Shown here one piece after another: positions 43,501 to 55,166 of a stretch of 64,000 nucleotides of DNA (its first letter is position 1; each line of letters opens with the position of its first letter). Where the stretch lies: the NCBI RefSeq assembly GCF_014529535.1, contig NW_023503325.1, positions 2,650,826 through 2,714,825 of the forward strand. Direction: 5' to 3'. A program made the translations under genes and the position numbers. Below the pieces are notes generated by a model. It had not been told where the DNA came from and searched no databases. It worked only from the letters and a program-made list of their open reading frames with translations. The DNA is from Bradysia coprophila. Taxonomy: Eukaryota > Arthropoda > Insecta > Diptera > Sciaridae.

Positions 43501-46158
43501 TAACGTTCTCTAATGATAGAAACTGCATGAAATTTAACTCATTTTCTACAGTGACATTTTCGTTATAATGTAAGAATTCTTTAAAAAAAAGTCTAAGAAT
43601 TTCAGTCCACAGCATTTCGATTAACGCAAAATACTGAAGTTTTTCGTAAGACGCCCACAAAATAATTTTGCAATTTAGTATTACTCAACGAACTGATGAA
43701 GATTTACCAGTTACAATTTATGAATAAATCCACTAATAGGATCAAGTGATTGAACTTTCGACAGAGAAAATTGGTGGTATCTGAAAATTGAACTCATTGA
43801 CAGACTTGTATGAATTGAATTATCAGTAATTTACCGGTAAATTTCCTCACAAATTTTAGTAATACCGTTTACCGGTTTCTAAAAATTAACGGCAAAATGC
43901 ATTTAAAAAAAAAAGATTTCGGTTGGCTGTTTTTCAAAAGAATCCCTCTAAAGTGTAGCCTCGTAATTTTGTTTGTCACCAAGAAGAAGAAGTCTATGAA
44001 GAAATCGACTTGCTGGTATTGATCGACATTTTCATCGAATTGAAAGGAACCTGCGGCCACCTTATAACCATGTTCGGTAATGAAACACTTTGATTTTATC
44101 ATTCTTTCGTTTTCTTTATATTTTTTTTGATTAAATTTAAACTCTACAATGCTAAACTTATCCCCAAACTGATTACTTAATAATTAGGATATTACATAGC
44201 CAAATGATAAATAATATAATTTAGTACTGTGCGCGTTTTTGTATACAAAGACGAATAAAGACAACAAACAACAACAACGAGTTTGCTTTTGTCCTTCTCA
44301 TGCCTAATAAATCTCTGTTCAACATTTAATTTGTCCTTAAAAATAAATAAATAATTACGTCGCTTGGGATTAATCCTATGTACATGACGGAAATAAAAAA
44401 TAATCGAAAAACAAAACACTGACTTAACACACGGTACAATAATAATGAACATTTTCCAATCAGAATTGTATTTTCATTACTATTTTTTTGATATCTCGTT
44501 TAAAGCCAATCAAATCATCCGATGCTAAACCATTTTTTAGCCATTGCGTTTGGTCAATTGGAGAATTTACACCCATTTTTTTTTTTCAAATATAACCAAC
44601 AAATTTCTCAATTAAAAAAAAGGAAAAACAAAAATAGAAAGAATCGATCGCACTTTACCCGATAGATTGAACATTATTGCACTCTCATTTAAACAAAAAG
44701 GTTAACGAAACAGAACGAAAAAGTTAAAAATTTCTGTGTAAAAGTTCAGTTGCACAAAATCATAGATCATCAACGGCTTTAAGGTAGACTATATACATTA
44801 TGCATGCACTCACACCTTCCCGATTGTCGCTGGCACCACTTAACAGACGAAACAATTGAAAGGTAGAAAAAAAATAAGTTTATAGTCGTCACACACCATC
44901 ACGTGTTAATTTTTAAAAACGGCAAGCATTTAGTTACTGAACTATTAAATCTGTTACTTCATTTGTATAGGGAGACTGTAGAGTGTTTGATACTAAATAG
45001 ACAGTTTGTGCAATAATTTATAAGTCAACTTATAAGTTGGAAATTGTAAGTAACCTTCAAGAGCTTTTTGCATGAAGATTTCGTAAACTGTCTGATATAT
45101 TTATCAACTGCGTTTGAAAATAATAGCCAGGAGCGTATCGCTTATTCTTGTTAACTAGCCGTTTTTAAAAGGTAAGTTGCATGGTGAGGTAACCATACTG
45201 AGATCGATGATTGTTCATACAAGTTTTTCTTCTCAATTCACATCATTGTTGTTTTATTGCCTGCTCCATGCGAAAGTTGACCATTGCATAGGCCCTGCGA
45301 AAATGATCTATTTTACGCCCACTCCTGATATTAAACTTTCGCATACGGCAGGAAAAACCAGAGTACATTGGATGTTGCTAAGTAACTCATTAATTCGGTA
45401 ACAATCTTGTGATGCTAGAAAACTGGATTCTGCGCTTCTGAACAACCTGCTTTGGTAACTGTCTTCTCGACAAGTGTAGAGTTTGTGAAATCTATCAAAT
45501 TTGATCCAAATGAAAAGTGGAGACATGGACAACGTTCTTTGCCTGACTTGGCCTTCTCCTGATTTAGTATGGAACCTATTGTGCTGGGTCAGATGCATTA
45601 GGTTCATTGTCATTTTCAAGAAGGTTTTCTGAAGCTGACTAAGTTTACTCGGGTTTGTTGAAAATAAAATTTCAGATCAGGTCAAACCTTCTAGGTCCTA
45701 ACAGTAGAGCTTTGTTATGACTCACTTTGACGCTGAGTCTACATTTAACTTCAGAAGAGATATTGTTTTATTAGTCTGGCGAAAACAATGGACGAAAACT
45801 TTTGGCCTCAAAACGGCGTAAATTAGGATCTTGTAAAACCGGCAACGGCTTATCACATCGGTGGAGATCCAGCAATACTAAAAGTCGAATGTTGAATATG
45901 AAATTTGGTCATCTTTCTAATTATCCCTTTGGTGTACACTGCACAGCAACATTGAACGAATTGAATAAATTAAGAATAAGAATCATTTCAACCATTAAAT
46001 GGAATGCCAGTCAACAATCGACGAAGTGTTCTTCTTGGCTTCAACTCATTCCAATTTCATTTCCAGTCAAGTCGCTTCATTCGGCTACTCGATTTTTTTT
46101 TTTTTTTTTGTAAAAATTTAACGTAAAAAATCTGACAATGTTGTGTGCGGCTCCGTTT

Positions 46159-49100
46159 CTATCCTTCAGCGGTTAGTGGATCTCGGGCGTGATGAATTTT
46201 GACATGTTTGTTGTGATTCGTTTTTGTTGTTGACGTCTTACCACAGATGATGCATTCGAACGGTCTGTACAACGGTTAAAGAATATATTAGAATTCGGCC
46301 ATTGAATCGACTCCGTCTAGACATTACTCACCTCTCTCCCGTATGTGACCGTTTGTGTTCGGTGAGGTAATAGGCGCGATGGAATACTTTACCGCAATCG
46401 TCGCAACGATACCGTTTCGGCGTTTCGTGTTCGCGTGCATGTCGCAGCCAATTGTACTTTCGAGCGAACTGGCAACCGCAATGATCGCACGTATACGGTT
46501 TGATCGCCTTATGCGTATTCATATGTGACACGTACTCCGATTCCCGGATAAATGCTTTTGTACATAGGTTACATTTAAATGGCTTTGACGAGCGACTCGC
46601 ATGGATCCATTTGTGTTGCTTTAAATTCCATTTCGATGTGAAGCTCTTGTTGCATATGCTACACTCGAATTCGCGTTTCTTTGTATGCAGTACCATGTGC
46701 GCCTTCAGGCTCGATTTCAAATATTTCTTATTGCAGATCATACATTCGACGGCGTTCTCTTTGAATATACCGAACTTGTCGGGATGCGACAGTCGCACGT
46801 GACGCGACAAACTGTTTTTGTGCATGAATCGCTCTCGACAATACGGACAACATTTCGGTTTTTTATCGTGCGTCTCACGGTGCCAGGCTATTTTCGCTTC
46901 AGAGTGGAATACTTCGCCGCACGAACAAATGAAATCCTTTTCTTTCGGTCGAATTTTTAGGTGGTGACGGTTGCGATGCTGAATCAGATTCGAATATCGC
47001 CGGAACCGCTTCGAGCAAATTTTGCACTGTAAGGGAGCTGCAGGCAAAGTGGAATTTGTTTATATATGAGGAATTCAGTGTAGGCCAGGGACTTGCAGTC
47101 TTACCTTCTCCAGAATGTGTATTCATGTGATCGAGCAGATTTTGTCGTACCACAAATTTCTTATTGCAGTACGTGCACCAATAATCTCTGGAATAATTGA
47201 ACGGGGAACAAAATTTAGCTATTTCGCTCTATTCTCTATTCTCGATATGCATTGCCTACCGTATATTCAAATGCCGCTTCAGATGTATGCTCAAATTCAG
47301 CCAGTGATTGAAGAACTTGCCACACGTATAGCATTCAGCAGGATGAATGGACATATGGGCATCATAAGATTTGATAGTGAAAAATTGCTCCTTGCAAACC
47401 ATACACTGATAACAATTGGCATCGACTGTCGGCGCATCCTCAACGACCGGCTCTGTTTTTATATCATTGGACAATCGGTCCCGCAATATGTTGTAATTGT
47501 AGTTCAACAAGTAACGATTCATGCTTTCGGGCATGTCGCGATTGAGTGGATTCTCTTGTTTGATCTTAAAGTCAATTTCCGTCAACGAATTACTACCGCT
47601 CGTTATTGTACTAATGCTGGTGCTAGCCGTTACGCTCGTCGACGTGCATGTTATTTTGCTCTTCGTCCGGCATGGAATTTGATAATCATGATCGGCTACT
47701 AAATGAATCCGTTTGTCCTTGAGCATTGTGAACACTTTCGGACATTCGGGGCAGCGGTATTTTTTGCGCGTACGAAATTGCTTTGACTTGTCAATCGTTA
47801 AACCATTTTCGGAAGAGGTTCCCTTCACATCGGTGTACGCCGATTCCAATGATGTGCTGAAATGGGATGGAAGGAAGTTGTTATGCATCGCAGTTTTGAT
47901 GGTCAAGTTATACAAGCGGTCAACTTACAATTTCGGCAAAACCACCGGACTATCCGAATTGTTCGGCAAATTTTGATCGTTACTCAAGCTCCAACTCTCT
48001 CTGGCAACAGTTGTGTCATAGGAACTCGGATATCGTGGAAACGTGTCTTGTAGCGGATACATCTGTGACAAAATAAATTTTTCGTTTAAAATCAATTCAA
48101 TTCACCAAGCAGAAACGCTGTTGCAAAAAAAAAAAAACGATAATCACCTGATGGCTCCACGACGACCCCTCGACGTCACCATTGCTTTCTTGCTCGGATA
48201 TTTCCCCTTTGGCCGGCATCTTTTCATCCGTTCGAATGTTCAAACTGTCCGTGGATGGCGCCCGTTCCTCATAAGAATTGGTATTTTTGTACACGTCCAA
48301 GTCCATGTACGAATTTTTCTCATTGTCGAACGGAACATATTGCTGATTCCAGGCATAGTTTTCCGGTGTAAAGTTAATCGGTGAGAGTCGTACGCTGGAA
48401 TAAAAGTCCTCAAACGACGACAGGCCGTAATCGATGCGACTGGGGCCGGCTTCGTTGAAGTTGTTTTGCGTTTGTGATGATGTGGTCGGCTGCGAGGATG
48501 ACGATGACAAGTCAGTACTGGACGATTCGGGAAGAACGACAATGTCCTTACAGTCGGGTAGAATGGATTCATCGTCTCGATAAATCGGTTTTGGATTCAC
48601 TTGAATAGCATCATGGTCAATTTTCACTTGCACGACATCGAGGTCAACTTTGGATTCGGTAATGTCGTTTTCGTCGTCTTTGAACTCAATTGTAAAGATT
48701 TCGCTATCACCTTTGTGTGAGTTAATTACAGTGACATCAATGTCCATGTCGTCCTCGTTCGCTACCTTCTCAGTGGTCGGGGTTTCAACCGAATCACTCG
48801 ATTCTGCGATTTCATCGACATTTGATGTTGATTCTTTTGTACATAAATCCACAATAGATGTAGCTATCTCCTCGACATTCGTATCGCCGTCTCTATTCCT
48901 TATTATCAATGAATAAATTGGTGGAGGTGGTGTAAATGTTTGTCGCAAAGGACTGAACGGATGATTGGTTTGGTCAGCGGGTTCATCGACTTTCGAAGTC
49001 GATTGTTCCGAACTGTCATTTTCAGCGGCTTTCGAAACCGCATCATGTGACGACGGAACAATTATTTCGGGTGGTTGAAGATTGGCGTCTTCCTCGACGA

Positions 49101-51910
49101 CTGGAACGAAAGGTTTCTTGAATTTCACCACTATCTTCTTTGGCTGCTTGGAGAACGGCGTTTTCAGCAGTGGTCTCGGGTTCGTTTCGGGTATAGACGG
49201 TTTTTTTGGCGATGCTAATCGAATGACACTAGTTTTGCCAATCGACGTCACATTTGATATTCTGATCTCGCATGGATTTGGCTCTGGCGATTGAGGTGGA
49301 GTAAGGCCTTTGCTTGATGATTGTTTGCCAGCTGTACATTCCGCTTTTGATGCATCGTTTGAACTTAAGCTAGAGTTTTGTTCGGGACGAGGTGAAGGTG
49401 ATGACGTTTCGGACGAATTAAAAGGCTTCGCTAACGTTCTGTAACTGGTTGTAGGCAATGGAGATTTTGGTAGGACAATAATACTGCGATTGGCATTTAA
49501 GATTTCTTTCTCGTGGATCACCTGAAATGACAGGAAACCGAAATGTTGCCTTTAGAATCCTGGTTTGATGCTGTTTCAACTCGAAATTTTTTTGTTCGAT
49601 AATTGTTCAGCTAAGTTCAGCAGTTTTTTCAATCCGTATAAAGGTTCCGCTCAAAATAAAATATCAACTCCAAACTTGTGTTCTTACATATTTCCACGCC
49701 GACTGACGTAGGATTATATTTCGTCTTACTTGTACAGACCACATCAACCGACTGCCCGAGCTGATAACACACAGCGATTTGAAAAATGATTTGAAGGAAA
49801 AAAACAGCCAATGTAAGCTGTTTGGAGGTAAATTTATGCGCTGTGTACACACAAAAGAATTGAAAAAGACGGTCAACTTTAGTGGCCCCAACTGTGTGAC
49901 TTTCTCATCGAAAATGAACACTTTAAATTAAAATCTCAATTCACTCTCAGATATGGCGTTGAAAGAGGTTTCTGAACTCGAATCCTGCACTTGCGGTACG
50001 TCTTGTAAGAAGTCTCTTATTCGTCTCAGTTTCAAACAGTCATGGGAATAATGTGGATATCCTGTTACCAAGTTACCGGTAAATATTTTCGTCAAAAAAT
50101 TAGATATCGGTAAATCAAAATTTCGCCAAACAAACCACAGGGGCCACAGGGAAATGTGTCGGTTTCAAATCAAATTAACCTAAGGGACAGAGTCTGCCAA
50201 TGCATTTAAAAAACGTTCGACATTATCTTTTGTTGTTTTGTGCAGCCGATGAATCATTTTGTAAATTTAAAACAGAACCCAAAACACTGAGAGCCTGGAA
50301 TCATGAACAGCTGTATGACTTAACAGATTGGATTTTGTTGTTGTTTATATTTCCATATAAATCATTAAGTCACACACAGGGGATTAAATGGGAACATTTT
50401 CAATAGACATGCGAAACAATGGAGATCGTTTCGATAAGGGAATCAATTATTTCGATCTCTGACGACCGGAGGGAATGCGTATAGAATTGGGAACACGATT
50501 TCGGATCTTTTCTGCATTTGAGCTAAACTCGCTAGAGCACAAAAAATTGATAAGCGCTCTTCCGGAACATCTCGTTTCGACGGCATGTCAAATTGAAATG
50601 TGTCCAAAATGAATTCACTTTAACTGACCGGATCTATAAAGCGGGTTTTCGTTTTCAATAAAGTATGAGACGAGTGATTGGCTGGTGAGCAAATCGAGCC
50701 AAACAAATAAAAAAACTGAAGTGAAAGTAAGCAGCAAATTTACATCACTCACCTCATCGGCATTCTGGTACGATTGTTTGTCTCCTTCGAGTTCACTTTT
50801 TATCGTCATTGCAACATCAATTTCACATTTCACTGCCGTGTCAAATTTCGGCTTAACATCCACAACACTGCCCAACATTTCAAATTCACTGTTACTAACA
50901 CCAACCACAACCGGTTCACTTTCATCGTCCGTATTTTCATCCACTTCGATGGGACCACTATCCGTTTGCAGCCGTGTACACAACACATCGTCCAATTTGA
51001 ACGATTCGCCGAATTTACAATCCAAATTGGTTATATCCACTGGAGCTGGCAACTTTACGTCACTCAGTACCCTTAGGCCTTCAGTGAATTTTTTCTGATT
51101 GTGTGCATCGGGCTTGACATCGATGGGCTCATCGTCATTGATGTAAATGACCGAATTCGGTCGAATTATTCGATTGTCTTGCAACGGATCCACGTTCTCA
51201 TTCTCGTATGTGGCGCAGTCATCCTGATTCTCGCCATCGTCTTCCAAATACTCGTCAGCGTGTTCAATGTACTCGATATTTGGATCAGCCTGCTGTGTGT
51301 AATCGTCGTCGATGTGCTCTTCACCAACCGCTTCCACTTCATCGACATTTTCCACTGGAAGATAGAGGGTACCATTTCGTTGACTACTTATACCGACTTG
51401 ATGCGACGTCAATTTGTATGTATTGGTCGATGAAAGTGCTTGAACGGGTGGTTCGATGGCACGTTTCGCTACAATTGATCCATATGGAGGTGGTGGGAAT
51501 TTTTGACTTTGTTGACCTGCAAACGATGCCTGTGTTGCGATGGCCGGAACAATATGACTGCCGGGTAATGCATTTGTGACAAATTTTTGTGTTGTCGTGG
51601 ATTGTTGGGTGGGAACCTCTCGGAATACGCGAGTACTACAACTGTAACCAAATAAAACTTGTTGTGGTCGACGGGGAATCGGTTCCGGTAAAAATTGATT
51701 CACTTCCTGAGTAAAAGCATTTTCTGCAATCGGTGCATATTTGCTGTGCTGTGGGTCTGATGTCGAATTTGGATCGGTGACTTGTTTTGTCATTGTTATG
51801 TTTACCAATGCTTTGATCACTTGATCTTTCGGATGGGTGTCCAGATGGGATTGCAGGTCCATGCCCACATGTAGGAATAGTGTGCATACTGGACACTGTA
51901 ATTGGTCCAT
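46159..51910 (-). CDS. Multi-C2H2 zinc-finger protein, 14 fingers
   Basis: Seven exons on the minus strand, 51910-50753, 49521-48148, 48062-47929, 47856-47260, 47187-47105, 47037-46332 and 46264-46159, give 1,385 residues with every junction in frame. One finger opens the protein (CPVCTLFLHVGMDLQSHLDTH). A long, largely disordered acidic and Ser/Thr/Pro-rich stretch of about 870 residues follows. Three fingers in exon 4, one in exon 5 (CTYCNKKFVVRQNLLDHMNTH), eight in exon 6 and one in exon 7 make up the C-terminal array, whose last linker is the classic HTGER type. The likely role is a nuclear DNA-binding transcription or chromatin factor. I do not recognise a specific named orthologue. The fingers are separate from any ZAD or BTB domain, neither of which is present. 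Donors and acceptors are close to consensus. Confidence 0.88.
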
Positions 51911-52910
51911 TTTGATTGTTTACGGCAATGTTACGGATTTTATCGCAAGTAAAATTAGCACGTTTTCACGCAAGGTTACGCGAATAAAATCGAAATTCGT
52001 ATTGTTGTGTGTTTAAGGTCACACAATTGTAGACGACGTTTTATTGATGTGTTTGTAATCATCATCCCAAAAAGACTCCATTTTGTTTGAAAAATGTTCC
52101 TCGGTCAAATTTCTATATTGGCCTGAAAATAAAACATGTTCGAACGTTCAGAAATGATAAGAGTGGTACGTGCTAAACAACATTCAATGCTCAAACGCAA
52201 TCAAATTGAGAATAATAATTGAAGAAAAATCAAATTTAGTTCATTGTTTCAATTAAAGACAATCGATCTTTGTACAACTAATATGTCAAAATATTTTCAC
52301 TCATGAACGACATCGAATCACTGGGGGTAATTTCGTATTCAACAATGTCAGAATCGTTCATTGGCTGGGTAAACTCGTAATAATTAAAATACCCACCATT
52401 CTGATGACCACGAATTAATTGATAACTCGATTTTGTAGCCAAAATAGAAATTTTTAGTAGACACTTCGACACAAAGTTCAGCTCAAAATGTACAGCTTAA
52501 AATGTCAATAAAAGTTTTTCTCGCACACCAGATTACAGCTGGAATCGTACTAAACAGATGATTTGGGTTGTTTACGTTGTCTGGTACGGCTGGTACAGAA
52601 TCGAATGGAATCTAAGCAATGAAAATGTTGTACATAAATGTACGCTACCATCCAGCAATGACAACAGTTTTTAATTTTTATTTATATATCATATTGATCG
52701 TCTATTCAGGCGAAATCATTTGAAAGTCTTTTATAAGCAACAGAGTAAGAAAAAAAAATTTGATAGAAAATATATGAGGTTGTAATGTCATTATAATGGG
52801 TTCTAACGGTGAATAAAAACATTTTGTACTAGAAACATAATTGAAAGAAATTAGTTGAAGAAGAGGGGGACCTCATTGGTCTCAATGAATGTACAAACCA
52901 GGTATGGTCT

Positions 52911-53038
52911 ATCCATACAAGCCGAAGGGAATAGCGATTTCATATAAACAAACTCACCTCAATGATTTTCATTGAAAAGTGAGTTTGTTCATATGAAATC
53001 GCTATTTCCACCGCTCCATACAAAATTTGACATTAGAC
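52911..53038. repeat. Hairpin repeat
   Basis: The left arm, containing GGAATAGCGATTTCATATAA then ACAAACTCAC, pairs with GTGAGTTTGTTCATATGAAA then TCGCTATTTCC. Outer words GGTCTA and TAGACC, and two copies of CCATACAA, flank it. Loop at about 52960-52972. Confidence 0.7.
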
Positions 53039-53250
53039 CATTAGACCTTGTGTTCATTGATCCGTCTAATGAAGTCGTTGTTTGCATAATTTTACAATTT
53101 GTGAGATGGGGGGTGAATTTTGTATAAAAACCGCGATGTGTTTCTATCGTCGAAAAACGCACAAGACCAAACAAAACAACAATAGCAAAGACAAAAACGC
53201 TTATGACAATATGTTCGTATACATACAACACAACATTTCTAAAGTATAGT

Positions 53251-53447
53251 TTCCACTTAAAATGAGCACTCCGTTTAGCCTCCGTTTACATGACAGTTGT
53301 AAAATAGAACAAAGGAACTGTCACGTGAACGGAGTAAAAAATTGAAACAAATTCAATTTCCACTCCGTTTGCGTGACAGTTCTTTTGTTCTATTTTACAA
53401 CTGTCATGTAGACGGAGGCTAAACGGAGTGCTCTTCTTAAGTGGAAA
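53251..53447. repeat. MITE with near-perfect long inverted repeats
   Basis: The 197-base element starts TTCCACTTAA and ends TTAAGTGGAA. Arms of about 85 bases contain GCACTCCGTTTAGCCTCCGT and its complement ACGGAGGCTAAACGGAGTGC, around a short loop (AAAAAATTGAAACAAATT). The arms differ at only a few sites, which suggests a fairly recent origin. Confidence 0.8.
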
Positions 53448-55166
53448 TTATTCTTAAGTTAATGGCTAGTCTACGCACTTTAAGAGACAATGCAAAATAC
53501 ATGAAAAAATAAATTTGACAGATGGCTCATTGGCTCATGCATTTTATGTCAACATTTTTCAATCATCTTGCATGAATATATTTTTCGTTCACTTTTCTTG
53601 CATTTTGCGTGTACTAATCTTGATACACTATCTCTAGAACAATACATTCATAGGATTTCGAGCATTAGTCAAGAAATTTTCAGTAACAGAATGACTCGAA
53701 ATATTAATCACAAAAGATGGTGGCGCTTTAAGCAATGCTTGAAACGAGACGATCAAGATTTTGAAAGGAATGTTCGGTGCTTCTACATACATAACATATA
53801 TACAGAGTGACAATTTTGCCAACTTGGTAATACCAAGGTATATGTAAATACTTTGTCACCAAGATCACAATCTCAAAAGACATGTTCACTATATCAAGAG
53901 AAAGCCACCTTACTGATAAAAGTTGATTTTTTTTTAAATTTTGTTCCGGCTCGAAGGCAAAATGTCAAATTAGGTAAATTTTTTAAGGTTTGATCGTTTC
54001 CTTCGAAACTCGCTTAATCATCACTGTCAATTAATACGCCTTAACAAATATTACTCTGCAATCAGAAAAATGTTAAGTTGATACGGCTGTGGCAACGAGA
54101 TATTACGAGCAAATCAATTCCCATGAGAATAGAACCAATTTTGCATGCAATTATCTCGCATTTTCGCCCATAGGTGCCAACTGTCATTATATATCTGAAC
54201 AGGCGTACCAACCTTTCATTTCTCTGTCTACAATAGAATATCAACAAAATATTTGATTTTACAGTTTAGCCGAGTTACACTCGAGATAATTTTGATACGA
54301 GTCCAAATAGAGTGTTATGATGAAAGAGAAGAAGAGATTTTGACAATTACCCCAGGGTAAGTTAAAATAAACTGGTCTTCTGTCCTCTCGCTCTCAACGT
54401 ACCACGTTGAAAGAGAAGCAAATACTTTGACAAGTATCCCAAGGCAAGTTATAATAACTAGTCTTCGGTTTTCTTGCTCTGATCATAACAGTCTATCAAT
54501 AATACTACAATAACTTGCCCAGCTTTGAACGATATGAATAAAGTAAAGTGATTATTCATAGCGTTCATGGAAAGCACCGTCTTCTACCAAAGTATATAAA
54601 CGTTCAAGGTACCGCAGACCTTCAGGGAATAGCAAGAAATACGGATCCCGATTTTCGGATGAATATAAGATTTATAATGTTGCATCTGCGATGTTTGTCG
54701 TAATAATGTTGCTAGTTTACAGCCTTGGTCAGAACTGCGTTGCTCGGTATAAAATTGTCTGTGTTGAGTATTGAGTATGCAACCTAACAAAGTGAATTTA
54801 CTCGATTTTACTTGTGTCCAACGTTATGAAAATTATATTCACCTGAAAGTAGGGATCCGCGTGATTTTGCAGATCTGCGACAAAGTATGTAAACACTTTA
54901 TATACTTTGTCTTCTACGACCTCTACTATCTCAGTAATATTTGGTATTATACAAAGAAAAACCAACTTGACAAAAATAAAATTTCTTCAATTTGGTACAA
55001 TTATTTAGTTTTCCACTTTAAAATGTCATGTGTCAATTTGAAATGGTATATATACATTTGACGTTTTGTTGCGAAATATTTTCTTGGAAAACATGATAGT
55101 CAGGATTAAAATTGTAATGTAAATCGGATAAATGTAAACAAATCGGATAAAATATTATTTAAAACA

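Larger units (their letters stand above)
40184..46158. other. Intergenic, rich in nested repeats
   Basis: About 6 kb with no supported gene. It includes a relative of the 3107-3232 repeat at about 40735-40800, nested inverted-repeat elements at 41198-41737, a short tandem repeat at 43418-43500 and AT-rich sequence to 46140. Long A or T runs at 44580-44620 and 46095-46110 may be element tails. The minus-strand zinc-finger 3' UTR lies at the right edge. A few open frames here lack domain or splice support. Confidence 0.45.
51911..55166. other. Intergenic between divergent zinc-finger and WDR44 genes
   Basis: The two genes point away from each other, so this 3.3 kb should carry both promoters. 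I see no clear core elements. It contains hairpin elements at 52911-53038 and 53251-53447. A 64-codon open frame on the minus strand at 52278-52472 has no recognisable domain and is left uncalled. Confidence 0.45.

Noticed and set aside
45802-46113. 103-codon plus-strand open frame
   Set aside because: Ends in a long poly-T tract and shows no domain; considered chance.
52278-52472. 64-codon minus-strand open frame upstream of the zinc-finger gene
   Set aside because: Complete from ATG to stop, but no recognisable domain, membrane segment or targeting signal; AT-rich upstream DNA yields such frames by chance.
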